A stretch of 64,000 bases of DNA, taken from NCBI GenBank assembly GCA_041741415.1, contig JBGSKC010000029.1, positions 1 to 64,000 on the forward strand. The letters are read 5' to 3'. Shown here piece by piece: positions 25,551-34,403 of the stretch (positions within the stretch are counted from its first letter, which is position 1; every line of letters begins with the position of its first letter). The notes under the pieces were generated by a model. That model searched no databases and was not told the DNA's origin. It saw nothing but the letters and a program-made list of their open reading frames with translations. This stretch comes from JANQTF01 sp041741415. Its GTDB lineage: Bacteria; Bacteroidota; Bacteroidia; J057. A program made the translations under genes and the position numbers.

Positions 25551-26681
25551 ATGGAGCAACCCATTCGGATGGTGGATTTGATCGGGCAGTATGACCGGAT
25601 CCGGGAAGAAGTTCAGCAGGCTCTTCACGATTGCATGGAAACTGCCACTTTTATTCAGGGCCCTCAGGTTCAGTCATTTACCCACCATCTCAGCCAGTTT
25701 CTCGATGGTGCGGAGGTCATTCCTGTGGCCAACGGCACCGACGCTCTCCAGATCGCCCTCATGGCCCTCGGGCTGCAGCCCGGCGACGAGGTCATTGTTC
25801 CCGCCTTTACCTACGTTGCCTCCGCCGAAGTAATCGGGCTCCTCGGGCTCACCCCCGTGCTGGTTGACGTGGACCCCGACACTTTTAACTGCACAGCTGC
25901 CCACATCGAAGCAGCCATCACTCCCCGCACAAAGGCGTTCATTCCTGTTCACCTTTTTGGCCAGGCCTGCGACCTCGAAGCTATGGAGGCCCTTTCCCGC
26001 CAGACCGGCATCCCGATTGTCGAAGACAATGCCCAGAGCCTCGGCGCCGCAGTTCGGTATCAGGACGGCAGCCGCCACATGGCCGGCACCGTGGGCAGCT
26101 TTGGCTGCACCTCCTTTTTTCCGTCTAAAAACCTCGGGGCCTTCGGCGATGGTGGTACCATCATGACCCGCAATCCCGAATTAGCCGCAGTCGCCCGCAT
26201 GATCGCCAACCACGGGCAGTCGCGCCGCTACTACCACGACCGCATCGGGGTCAACAGCCGCCTCGATTCCATGCAGGCCGCCGTACTCGACATCAAGCTC
26301 CGCCACCTTTCCGACTACCATGCCGCCCGCCTCCGCGCCGCCCAGGCCTATGATGAAGCATTCGCCGATCTCTCCGGCCTCATCTGCCCGGCCCGCGCTG
26401 CCCACTCCGACCACGTCTTTCACCAGTACACTCTCCGGGTGCTGGATGGCCGCCGTGAAGCCCTTCAGCAGCACCTCCAGCAACTCGGCATTCCCTCGAT
26501 GATCTATTACCCCGTTCCGCTGCAGGAACAACTGGCCTTCAAAGACATTTGCCAGGTGCCCGGCGAGCTCCCCAACACTGCCATGCTGTGCCGGGAAGTG
26601 TTGTCGCTGCCCATGCACACCGAGCTCTCAGGCGACATTCTGGGCAGGATCATCGAAGGGGTCAGGTCGTTTTTTGTCTAA
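25551..26681 (+). CDS. wbpE: DegT/DnrJ-type sugar aminotransferase, WbpE-like
   Basis: A 376-aa PLP-dependent aminotransferase of the nucleotide-sugar group. The PLP lysine is in SFFPSKNLGAFGDGG, and the cofactor region includes PVANGTDALQIAL and PIVEDNAQSLGA. The opening IRMVDLIGQYDRIREEV and the overall length match WbpE/WlbC, which transaminates UDP-3-keto-GlcNAc-uronate. The next two genes encode WbpD-like and WbpB-like proteins, so the substrate assignment is supported by context. It is the first gene of the locus. The wbpA-type UDP-GlcNAc dehydrogenase is not in the window and must be supplied from elsewhere. Confidence 0.9.
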   Translation: MEQPIRMVDLIGQYDRIREEVQQALHDCMETATFIQGPQVQSFTHHLSQFLDGAEVIPVANGTDALQIALMALGLQPGDEVIVPAFTYVASAEVIGLLGLTPVLVDVDPDTFNCTAAHIEAAITPRTKAFIPVHLFGQACDLEAMEALSRQTGIPIVEDNAQSLGAAVRYQDGSRHMAGTVGSFGCTSFFPSKNLGAFGDGGTIMTRNPELAAVARMIANHGQSRRYYHDRIGVNSRLDSMQAAVLDIKLRHLSDYHAARLRAAQAYDEAFADLSGLICPARAAHSDHVFHQYTLRVLDGRREALQQHLQQLGIPSMIYYPVPLQEQLAFKDICQVPGELPNTAMLCREVLSLPMHTELSGDILGRIIEGVRSFFV

Positions 26682-26697
26682 TCAACCCCGATCAGCC

Positions 26698-27294
26698 ATG
26701 CCCGAATCCTATTTTGCTCACCCCACTGCTGTGATCGACGAAGGCGCTGTGATTGGTGAAGGCAGCAACATCTGGCATTTCAGCCATGTGATGCCGGGGG
26801 CCCGGCTGGGCAAACGCTGCAGCCTTGGGCAAAATGTGTTTGTGGCCTCGACCGTAGTCCTGGGCGATGGGGTGAAGGTGCAGAATAACGTTTCCCTCTA
26901 CGACGGCGTGATCTGTGAGGAGGAGGTGTTCATCGGGCCGTCGGTGGTATTCACCAATGTGAAAAACCCGCGCAGCGCCATTCCCCGCAGGGATGCTTAT
27001 TTGCCCACTGTTGTCGAGCGCGGTGCCACTATCGGGGCTAATGCTACGATTGTCTGTGGGGTGAGGCTGGGTGCATGGAGCTTCATTGGTGCCGGGGCCG
27101 TGGTGACGAAAAATGTGCCAGCCTTTGGCCTTGTGCTGGGAAATCCAGGGAACCTGGCGGGCTGGATGAGCAAGGCGGGCCACAGGTTACATTTTGGCGA
27201 GGATGGATTGGCACGTTGTCCGGAAAATGGAGAGCTTTATCAACTTGATCAGCATTCCGTTCGCTTACTTCCTTTTGAAACGACCGATCCATGA
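26698..27294 (+). CDS. wbpD: WbpD-like UDP-sugar N-acetyltransferase (left-handed beta helix)
   Basis: A 198-aa hexapeptide-repeat acyltransferase. The first part reads AVIDEGAVIGEGSNIWHFSHV, the classic start of the WbpD/WlbB group, and LbH coils continue through NNVSLYDGVICEEEVFIGPSVVF to IVCGVRLGAWSFIGAGAVV. VLGNPGNLAGWMSKAG is the acetyl-CoA-side loop of this subgroup. It should acetylate the 3-amino group made by the upstream aminotransferase, giving UDP-2,3-diacetamido-uronic acid. Start ATG at 26698 (16 bp after wbpE); a TTG inside wbpE is ignored. It overlaps wbpB by 4 nt. Confidence 0.9.
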   Translation: MPESYFAHPTAVIDEGAVIGEGSNIWHFSHVMPGARLGKRCSLGQNVFVASTVVLGDGVKVQNNVSLYDGVICEEEVFIGPSVVFTNVKNPRSAIPRRDAYLPTVVERGATIGANATIVCGVRLGAWSFIGAGAVVTKNVPAFGLVLGNPGNLAGWMSKAGHRLHFGEDGLARCPENGELYQLDQHSVRLLPFETTDP

Positions 27295-28319
27295 GTTCTG
27301 CCTCCGCCATGAAGCCTGTCCGCTTTACCATTGTGGGGTTGGGCCGAATTGGCCAGCGCCACCTTCACCTGCTGCGGGAGCATCCCGAAGCAGAAGTGGT
27401 GGCCCTGTGTGATGTGCGCAGCGCGGAGCAGGCAGGTGTCGCGGCGGAGCTTCCCTGGTTTGACCAGCTTTCTGATCTGCTGACCAAGGGCCCGGCCTTT
27501 GATGTGCTGTGCATCGCCACACCGAACGGTTTGCACGCTTCGCAGGCGGTACAGGCCCTGCAAAGTGGCCGCCATGTGGTGATCGAAAAGCCGATGGCCC
27601 TCACCAAAGCCGACTGTGAGCAGGTCATGTTTGAAGCCCTGCACCGGGGCAGGCAGGTGTTTTGTGTGATGCAAAACCGCTACTCCCCCCCGGCCATCTG
27701 GCTGAAAGACATGCTGGACCAGCAGCGGCTGGGCAAGGTTCTGCAGGTGCAGATTTCCTGCTTCTGGAACCGCGACGACCGCTACTACCGGCCCGGCGGC
27801 TGGCACGGCAGCCGTGAGCTCGACGGCGGCACCCTGTTTACCCAGTTCAGCCACTTCATCGACATGATGTATTGGCTTCTGGGCGATATCGAAGACATTT
27901 CAGCGCGGTTTGCCAACCTGAGCCACCAGCACAGCATCGCATTTGAAGACAGCGGGCAGGTTCATTTTCGCTTCAGGCAAAGCGGGGCCCTGGGCAGCCT
28001 GGACTACAGCACCTCGGTGTGGGACCAAAACCTGGAAAGCAGCCTCACCATTATCGGAGAAAAGGGAAGCGTGAAGGTGAGCGGGCAGTATATGAATGAG
28101 GTGGTTCACTGCCATGTGGAGGGCTATCAGATGCCGGAGCTGGCGGCCTCGGCCCCCCCCAATGATTATGGACCCTACAAAGGATCGGCGGCAAACCATC
28201 ATTTCATTTTTCAAAACGTGATAGACGTGCTTCGTGGCCGGGCCAGCATCGCGATCAATGCGTTGGAGGGAATGAAGGTGGTGGACATCATCGAGCGGAT
28301 GTATGCCTGGCGAAGCTGA
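27291..28319 (+). CDS. wbpB: Gfo/Idh/MocA oxidoreductase, WbpB-like UDP-sugar 3-dehydrogenase
   Basis: A 342-aa NAD-dependent oxidoreductase. The Rossmann loop is IVGLGRIGQRHL, the catalytic-lysine block is VVIEKPMALTKADCE, and the active-site helix is LDGGTLFTQFSHFIDMMYWLLG. In the WbpB/WlbA pathway this enzyme oxidises C3 of UDP-GlcNAc-uronate, feeding the WbpE aminotransferase. The ATG at 27291 overlaps the wbpD stop (ATGA); an internal Met seven codons later is possible. Together wbpE-wbpD-wbpB form a compact nucleotide-sugar operon. Confidence 0.9.
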   Translation: MSSASAMKPVRFTIVGLGRIGQRHLHLLREHPEAEVVALCDVRSAEQAGVAAELPWFDQLSDLLTKGPAFDVLCIATPNGLHASQAVQALQSGRHVVIEKPMALTKADCEQVMFEALHRGRQVFCVMQNRYSPPAIWLKDMLDQQRLGKVLQVQISCFWNRDDRYYRPGGWHGSRELDGGTLFTQFSHFIDMMYWLLGDIEDISARFANLSHQHSIAFEDSGQVHFRFRQSGALGSLDYSTSVWDQNLESSLTIIGEKGSVKVSGQYMNEVVHCHVEGYQMPELAASAPPNDYGPYKGSAANHHFIFQNVIDVLRGRASIAINALEGMKVVDIIERMYAWRS

Positions 28320-28373
28320 CCGGGGCGACGAAGCAGGCGGGATGTTAGAAGTAAGCGAAAAATAATTTGCAAG

Positions 28374-28394
28374 TTGAGTAAGAAAAATACTCAA
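28374..28394. promoter_or_regulatory. Inverted repeat before the HTH gene (candidate autoregulatory site)
   Basis: TTGAGTA and TACTCAA are perfect 7-bp arms around AGAAAAA, ending 8 bp before the ATG. The arms are flanked by direct ATTTGCA copies. A dimeric regulator bound here would block translation start or promoter access of the HTH gene. Confidence 0.5.
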
Positions 28395-28402
28395 TTTGCA
28401 CC

Positions 28403-28936
28403 ATGCTGGAAACCCTCATTTCTTCCAAAACCCGGGTCAAGTTGTTGGTGAAATTTTTTCTCAACAGCAACACTAGGGGATATCTGCGCAACCTGGAGGC
28501 AGAGTTTGGGGAATCGACAAATGCCATACGACTGGAGCTGAACCGGCTGGAGGAGGCAGGAATGCTGAGTTCAGAGATGGACGGCAACAAGAAGATGTTT
28601 CGGGCCAACACCCGGCATCCGTTGTTTGAAGAAGTTCATCGGATTTTGATCAAATATATGGGGCTGGATCAGGTGATAGACCACGTGATCAAGCGGCTGG
28701 GTGAGTTGGAGCTGGTGTACCTCTCGGGCGATCTGGCCAGGGGCATGGACAGCCAGGTGATCGACCTGATTCTGGTGGGTCATCCCGACAAAAAGTATTT
28801 GGTTGAATTGATCGAAAAGGCCGAAGGCCTGATCAGCCGAAAGATTCGCTATCTGTTGCTGTCAAGGGAAGAATTTCGCATCATGAGCCTTCAGGACAAC
28901 TCGCCCCGGCTCCTGTTGTGGTCCAACACTGATTAA
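28403..28936 (+). CDS. Winged-helix regulator with nucleotidyltransferase-like C-terminal domain
   Basis: A 177-aa protein. Residues 1-70 form an ArsR-like winged helix (LISSKTRVKLLVKFFLNSNTRGYLRNLEAEFGES, given in parts: SSKTRVKLLVKFF, then YLRNLEAEFGESTNAIRLEL). Residues about 95-165 resemble a minimal nucleotidyltransferase (LSGDLARGMDSQVIDLILVG), but the usual GSxxRG and DxD are altered, so catalysis is doubtful. Genes of this architecture are common at Bacteroidota capsule loci. It sits between the wbp genes and the T9SS protein, right behind an inverted repeat, which suggests that it regulates the locus or itself. Confidence 0.78.
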   Translation: MLETLISSKTRVKLLVKFFLNSNTRGYLRNLEAEFGESTNAIRLELNRLEEAGMLSSEMDGNKKMFRANTRHPLFEEVHRILIKYMGLDQVIDHVIKRLGELELVYLSGDLARGMDSQVIDLILVGHPDKKYLVELIEKAEGLISRKIRYLLLSREEFRIMSLQDNSPRLLLWSNTD

Positions 28937-28959
28937 CCTGCACCTCTATTTTTTTGAAT

Positions 28960-31900
28960 ATGGATCGTCGATTGGCAATTGTGATTCTCTGCTGGCTGGG
29001 ACTTTTTTCCCCGGTGATGGCCCAGCCCGTGGTGAACCTCGGTCCTGATGTGGTTCAATGCGGAGGACCTGTGATCCTCAACGCCCAAAATCCCGGTGCC
29101 AGTTATCTCTGGAGCACCGGAGATACCAGCCAAACCATTGCGGTGGGAGTTACTGGCACATACTGGGTTCAGGTAACCAACCTCAGCGGCACCGGCAGCG
29201 ACACGGTGAAGGTGCAGGTAGTGACCATTCCTGCTACCCCCCTGATTCCCGACACGACGGTGTGTGGCTTTCCGACTATCACCCTGGCATCGGGGATTTC
29301 GGCGAATATCATTTCCTGGAGGCGCGATAGCCTCAGCGGAACCCTGCTGGGGCAGGGCCCCAATCTTCCCTTTCCGGTGCCCGGCAACAGTACCCTGGTA
29401 GTTCAGGGTCTGAACTACGGTGGTATTGATTCGGTAGGGTATGTCAGCCCGGCAGCAGCCCCCCCAGGCGGCAATTATTTCCCTGTGGCAGCGGGTCGCG
29501 GTATTCGCTTCGATGTGCTGAAAGCCTCCACCCTGGTGGGGGTTACCGTGTTTTCTTCAGCGAATGCAACAGCCAAAATCAGCCTTACGAACAGTGCCGG
29601 AACCGTGCTGCACAGCAAATCTGTGAGCGGCCTCGTGCAGGGGGCTAATGTAGTGGCACTGGGCTTCCCGCTCACCGTGGGAACCAACTTCCGGCTGGTG
29701 CTGGAAACCAGTACAGGAAACTTTTTCGTTGTGACTTCCGCTGTTTATCCACAGACCAACTCCATGGTCGCCTTGCGCGGCGGACATACCCTTGCCGGGC
29801 AGTTTACCGCCTTTTTCAACTGGAAAATAGCGGCAGCACAATGTGCCGGCGGGGTGGATACCACCACCATCACCTCGCAGGCAATTCCCACCATCGACCT
29901 CGGCAACGACACGATTTTTTGCGGCACCAACCTGCTGCTGGACGTGACCGGCTCGGGCGGGAGCTCCTATTTGTGGAATGACGGCAGCACCAACTCCAGC
30001 CTGTTAGCCAGCACCTCCGGACTATACTGGGTAGAAGGCAGCCTGGGGCAATGCACCACCCGCGACAGTGTGGAGATCGAGCTGGTAGCCTTTCCATCTG
30101 CCTCCCTCCTCACCGACACAACGGTGTGTGGCTTCCCGACCATCACCCTGGCATCCGGGATTTCGGCCAGTCTTATTTCTTGGAGGCGCGACAGCCTCAG
30201 CGGGCCGTTGATTGGGCAGGGGCCCAACCTGAATTTTTCTGTTCCCGGCAACAGCACCCTGCTGGTGCAATCGCTCAACTATGGAGGACTTGATTCTGCG
30301 GGCTATCTGACGCCCGCCGTAGCTCCTCCTGGCGGCAGCTATCTCGCTGTGCCTGCCGGCCGTGGCATCCGATTCGATGTACTCAAGGCTTCCACCCTTG
30401 TTGGCGTGACTGTGTTTTCTTCCGCAGGGGCCACAGCGAAGATCAGTCTTACCAACAGTGCAGGAACGGTATTGCACAGCAAAGAGGTAAGCGGCCTGGT
30501 TCAGGGTGCTAATGTGGTCTCCCTGGGCTTTCCGCTCACAGTGGGAACCAATTTCCGATTGGTGCTGGAAACCAGCGCCGGCAACTTCTTTACCGTGCTT
30601 TCGGCGGTGTATCCTCAGACCAATTCGATGATTGCCTTGCGGGGCGGTCATCCATTAGCCAACCAGTACATCGCTTTTTTCAACTGGAAAGTCGCGGCAG
30701 CAGAATGCCCTGCTGAGGCAGACACCATCCTGGTAGTATCACAGCCGATCCCGGTCCTCGATCTGGGCAGCGACACCGTCGTTTGCGGGACTACCCTGCT
30801 GCTGGACGTAACAGGCTCCGGCGGAAGCTCCTACTTGTGGAACAACGGCAACACCACTTCCAGTCTGACAGCAAATACAACAGGCCTGTACTGGGTGGAA
30901 GGAGCGCTGGGCCAATGTACTGCGCGGGACAGCGTTTTCCTGGAACTGATCCCGGTTCCGGCCAGTCCGGTGCTGACAGATACCACATTGTGCGGATCTC
31001 AGTCCCTTCTCCTGAACGGGGTTAACAATGCCAACATGGTTCTCTGGTACAACCAGCTGGCAGGTGGCACCCTTCTGAACCAGAGCGCACAGTTTGAACC
31101 ATTTGTAAAAGACACCACCACTTATTTCGTAGAGCGCGTCAATCTGCCTTCCCTCACCACGGTGGGCCTGGCCAATCCGAATGCAGGAAGCGGAGGCGGA
31201 TATTTTGCTGTGACCGCGCCCAGAGGGATCAATTTCCAGCTCACACAGCCCCGACGCCTGATCTCGGTAGATGTGTTTGCCCAGTCCTCCAACCCCGGTG
31301 GCGGCCAGGTGCCGGAAGCTACCCTTGTGGTGCGAAACACCTCTGGTACTGAAATTTACCGGCAAAGACACCGCTTCCCCATCAGCGGGGCCAACCGGGT
31401 GATTCTCAACCTGGACCTGCCTGTGGGGAATAACTATCAACTGCTGCTGGAAGAGGGAACCGGGAATTACTATCTGGTATTTTCCTACAGCTACCCACCG
31501 GCTACCAATGGCATCCGGCTCACGGGAGGAACCCCGCTGATCACCCAATACGGCAATTTTTTCAATTGGCGCTGGGCAGATAAGGTTTGTTCCGTTCCCA
31601 GAACGCCCGTGACGGTAAACATCAAGCTGCCCAACCAACTGACCGATTCGCTTTACGCCTGCTCGCCGGCCACCCTGCAAGGGCCGACCGGTGCCACCAG
31701 CTACCTCTGGTCCACCGGGGCTACAATGGCCAGCATTGTGGTTGACAACACGCAGACCTACTCCGTAACCGCTGACGATGGTCAGGGCTGCGTGGTGACC
31801 TATGAGATCGGCTTTGCCATGCCGAGGCAGATTGACCTTGGCCCGGATGGCAATTTCTGCGGAGATCTTTTGTCGAGCGGTTACGGCCCCGATGCCACCA

Positions 31901-32730
31901 TTCTCTGGAGCACCGGCGACACCACCCCGACCATCACCACCAACCTGCCCGGCATTTATTGGGTAAGCCTCACTGAGCCCAACGGCTGCTTTCTCACTGA
32001 TACGGTCTCTATCGCCAGTTTTACCCCGAATCCTGTTGTTAATCTGGGGAACGATACCTCTGTGTGCGTGTCTCTGCAACTGGCCAGCGGCCTTCCTTCC
32101 CTGACCCACACCTGGAGCAACGGTGCCAGCAGTCCGGTCATCACGGTTCAGGCCAGCGGCTTGTACAGCGTGGTGGTCACTGACCCTTTCGGCTGCCAGG
32201 GCCGCGACACCATCGGGGTTGCAGTTACCCAGATCCCAACAGCCAATTTTTCCTTTGATACAACCGCCCTCACGGCCAGCTTTTTCAATGCCTCCGGCTT
32301 TGGAAATTACCTCTGGGACTTTGGCGACAGCTCCACCTCCACCCAGGCCAACCCTGTTCACACCTACAACCTCCCCGGAGATTACACCGTGCGGCTGATT
32401 GTAGGCAACCAGTGCGGCAAAGATACCCTGGAGCTGGTGGTGGCGGTGCGAAATCCGACAGTGGGCCTGGCGGCGGGCCTCCTGCCTTTCCGCTGGGAGA
32501 TCCGGTATGGGGAAGCGCTTGCTGTGTGGGTAGAGGGGCAAGCCAGTTCTCAGCCCCTGACAATCGAAATGCTCACCCTCACCGGGCAACTGCTCGAACG
32601 TGCTTCCCTGCCACCGAGCCTTTCCGATCAAACGGCAGAGCTTCCCGTGTCGGGCCTTTCGCCGGGCTATTACCTGCTGCGGCTCAGGGCAGGGCAGCGG
32701 TCAGAAACCCGCAGCTTTGTTGTTCGCTAA
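28960..32730 (+). CDS. Giant secreted repeat protein with Ig-like modules, PKD domain and T9SS sorting domain
   Basis: A 1256-aa exported protein. The signal peptide is DRRLAIVILCWLGLFSPVMAQ. Ig-like units of the form LGPDVVQCGGPVILNAQN and SYLWSTGDTSQTI recur through the chain. A 288-residue module (VCGFPTITLASGIS through TNSMVALRGGH) occurs twice with high identity and a third time in diverged form. A PKD domain follows at about 1090-1165 (NYLWDFGDSSTS, PGDYTVRLIVGNQCG). The last 80 residues are a T9SS sorting domain (LSPGYYLLRLRAGQRSETRSFVVR, given from its end). It should be surface-attached or released, possibly as an adhesin. Start ATG at 28960; TTG at 28954 is discarded. It lies inside the polysaccharide locus, which fits linkage of T9SS cargo to surface glycans (inference). 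Confidence 0.85.
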   Translation: MDRRLAIVILCWLGLFSPVMAQPVVNLGPDVVQCGGPVILNAQNPGASYLWSTGDTSQTIAVGVTGTYWVQVTNLSGTGSDTVKVQVVTIPATPLIPDTTVCGFPTITLASGISANIISWRRDSLSGTLLGQGPNLPFPVPGNSTLVVQGLNYGGIDSVGYVSPAAAPPGGNYFPVAAGRGIRFDVLKASTLVGVTVFSSANATAKISLTNSAGTVLHSKSVSGLVQGANVVALGFPLTVGTNFRLVLETSTGNFFVVTSAVYPQTNSMVALRGGHTLAGQFTAFFNWKIAAAQCAGGVDTTTITSQAIPTIDLGNDTIFCGTNLLLDVTGSGGSSYLWNDGSTNSSLLASTSGLYWVEGSLGQCTTRDSVEIELVAFPSASLLTDTTVCGFPTITLASGISASLISWRRDSLSGPLIGQGPNLNFSVPGNSTLLVQSLNYGGLDSAGYLTPAVAPPGGSYLAVPAGRGIRFDVLKASTLVGVTVFSSAGATAKISLTNSAGTVLHSKEVSGLVQGANVVSLGFPLTVGTNFRLVLETSAGNFFTVLSAVYPQTNSMIALRGGHPLANQYIAFFNWKVAAAECPAEADTILVVSQPIPVLDLGSDTVVCGTTLLLDVTGSGGSSYLWNNGNTTSSLTANTTGLYWVEGALGQCTARDSVFLELIPVPASPVLTDTTLCGSQSLLLNGVNNANMVLWYNQLAGGTLLNQSAQFEPFVKDTTTYFVERVNLPSLTTVGLANPNAGSGGGYFAVTAPRGINFQLTQPRRLISVDVFAQSSNPGGGQVPEATLVVRNTSGTEIYRQRHRFPISGANRVILNLDLPVGNNYQLLLEEGTGNYYLVFSYSYPPATNGIRLTGGTPLITQYGNFFNWRWADKVCSVPRTPVTVNIKLPNQLTDSLYACSPATLQGPTGATSYLWSTGATMASIVVDNTQTYSVTADDGQGCVVTYEIGFAMPRQIDLGPDGNFCGDLLSSGYGPDATILWSTGDTTPTITTNLPGIYWVSLTEPNGCFLTDTVSIASFTPNPVVNLGNDTSVCVSLQLASGLPSLTHTWSNGASSPVITVQASGLYSVVVTDPFGCQGRDTIGVAVTQIPTANFSFDTTALTASFFNASGFGNYLWDFGDSSTSTQANPVHTYNLPGDYTVRLIVGNQCGKDTLELVVAVRNPTVGLAAGLLPFRWEIRYGEALAVWVEGQASSQPLTIEMLTLTGQLLERASLPPSLSDQTAELPVSGLSPGYYLLRLRAGQRSETRSFVVR
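29257..31600 (+). repeat. 864-bp tandem repeats within the giant T9SS gene
   Basis: The ACGGTGTGTGG anchor at 29257 recurs at 30121 and, as ACATTGTGCGG, at 30985, giving an exact 864-bp (288-codon) period. Copies 1 and 2 are highly similar at the DNA level; copy 3 is diverged. This points to recent duplication in frame. Confidence 0.85.
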
Positions 32731-32784
32731 TATCCTGCTCTCCCTTCGCCTTTTTTCCTTGTTCGCCTCAGCTTCTGGATTCAC

Positions 32785-34308
32785 ATGTCAGATCATCGTG
32801 CCAAGACCATTTCCGGGTTCAAGTGGAGTGCCGTGGGCCAGTTGGGCACCGAGGCGTCCAAGTTCCTGGTGGGCTTGCTGCTGGCGCGGATCCTGGGCCC
32901 CGAGGCTTTCGGGCTGATCAGCATTGTGCTGGTGTTCACTGGCATCGCCAACATTGTGCTGGAGTTTGGCTTTGCCGAGGCATTGATTCAGCGCAAGGAG
33001 GTGAAGGAGGCGGACTGGAGCACTGTTTTTTGGGTAAATGCCGGAACGGGGATCCTGTTGTGCCTCCTTCTGCTGGGGGCTGCTCCCTTCCTGGCTGCTT
33101 TTTATGAGGAGCCTCAGCTGGCCCCCATTACCCTGGTGCTGGGCGGCATCTTTCTGTTTCAGGGCCTGACAGTGATCCAGCGGGCGCAGTTTTCGCGGGA
33201 GCTGCAGTTTAAGTTGCTGGCTAAGGTGGACGTGGCTGGCTTTGTGGGCAGCGGCCTGTTGTCGCTGCTGGCAGCCTGGGCAGGCTGGGGCGTGTGGGCC
33301 CTTGTGGTTCAGCACCTGAGCCGCAGCCTCATCATGTCGGGGATGCTCTGGTTCATGAGCCCCTGGCGGCCACGCAGGATCTTCAGCAAAGCATCTTTCC
33401 GGGAATCTTTCAGCTTTTCTGCCTATTTGTTTGTGAACAGGATTCTGGGGCATCTTTCCATGAATGCCGACAGCCTGGTGATCGGAAAAATGGTGGATAA
33501 CCAGAGCCTCGGCCACTACAACCGGGCCATGTTCACGGTGTTGTTTCCGGTGAGCATCCTCACCAACGTGATGACCCGGGTGCTGTTTCCCAGCTTGTCG
33601 GGCATACAGGGAAACATGGTGCAGGCCCGGCAACTGATCCTGAAAATCACAGGGGCGATGACCTTTTTTGTGGCACCGGTGATGGCGCTGATGGTGGCCC
33701 TGGCGGCTCCCATGGTGTTTTTGTTGTATGGCCCTGAGTGGATGCCCATGGTGCCTTATCTCCAGGTGTTTGCGGTGCTGGGCGTGGCCTCCACCCTGAG
33801 CCGGATTGCGGATACCACCGTGATGTCGATGGGCAGGAAGGACCTGATCATGAAAATTGCCCTCGTTGAAAAGCCCGTGGTGGTGGTGGCAACCCTGGTC
33901 GGGATCTACTGGGGCGTGTGGGGGGTACTGGTGGGCAAACTAATTATCACCATCCCGATCATCTGGATGAAGGTGAAGTGGATGGCCGAATGCCTGGGCA
34001 CCTCCGGCCGGTCTGTGATTGCCCCGGCCTTGCTACCCACGGTTCATGCCACTGCAATGGGCCTGGCTATTTGGCTCATTACCCTGCTGGCTGCACCCGT
34101 AGTCAACACCTGGTGGTTTTTCCTGGCGGCAGGAGTTGCAGGCGGCATGATGTACCTGTTCAGCCAAGTTCTTTTTCGCTCTCCGGATTTACTCATGGCC
34201 CTGCGCCTCGCCGGCGAGCAGGGTTTGCCGCTGCCTGCCCGTGTACGCACCTGGATGGGCACTACCCAGGCAGATAACCAACTCCCGGTACCACCATCTT
34301 TGCCCTGA
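32785..34308 (+). CDS. MOP-superfamily polysaccharide flippase (Wzx-like)
   Basis: A 507-aa multi-pass membrane protein with 12-14 TM helices. It starts TISGFKWSAVGQLGTEASKFLVGLLLARILGPEAFGLISI (in parts: GFKWSAVGQLG, then LLARILGPEAFGLISI), the typical opening of the RfbX/Wzx group. The middle NADSLVIGKMVDNQSLGHYNRA and VLFPSLSGIQ match lipopolysaccharide O-unit flippases (PST family). It should move undecaprenyl-linked repeat units across the inner membrane. It is a core component of the locus, which also has a polymerase/ligase gene further along. Confidence 0.93.
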   Translation: MSDHRAKTISGFKWSAVGQLGTEASKFLVGLLLARILGPEAFGLISIVLVFTGIANIVLEFGFAEALIQRKEVKEADWSTVFWVNAGTGILLCLLLLGAAPFLAAFYEEPQLAPITLVLGGIFLFQGLTVIQRAQFSRELQFKLLAKVDVAGFVGSGLLSLLAAWAGWGVWALVVQHLSRSLIMSGMLWFMSPWRPRRIFSKASFRESFSFSAYLFVNRILGHLSMNADSLVIGKMVDNQSLGHYNRAMFTVLFPVSILTNVMTRVLFPSLSGIQGNMVQARQLILKITGAMTFFVAPVMALMVALAAPMVFLLYGPEWMPMVPYLQVFAVLGVASTLSRIADTTVMSMGRKDLIMKIALVEKPVVVVATLVGIYWGVWGVLVGKLIITIPIIWMKVKWMAECLGTSGRSVIAPALLPTVHATAMGLAIWLITLLAAPVVNTWWFFLAAGVAGGMMYLFSQVLFRSPDLLMALRLAGEQGLPLPARVRTWMGTTQADNQLPVPPSLP

Positions 34309-34403
34309 ACCCTGTAAGAAACCAGTCGAAGTTGAGGCGAAAAGCCATGAAAGAAAGCCAAATTTTGACTTGATTGTTCACGAAACCGAACGATTTACCC
34401 TCC

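Noticed and set aside
30739..32631. 630-aa minus-strand frame opposite the giant T9SS gene
   Set aside because: Antisense shadow; the sense strand has signal peptide, repeats and T9SS domain.
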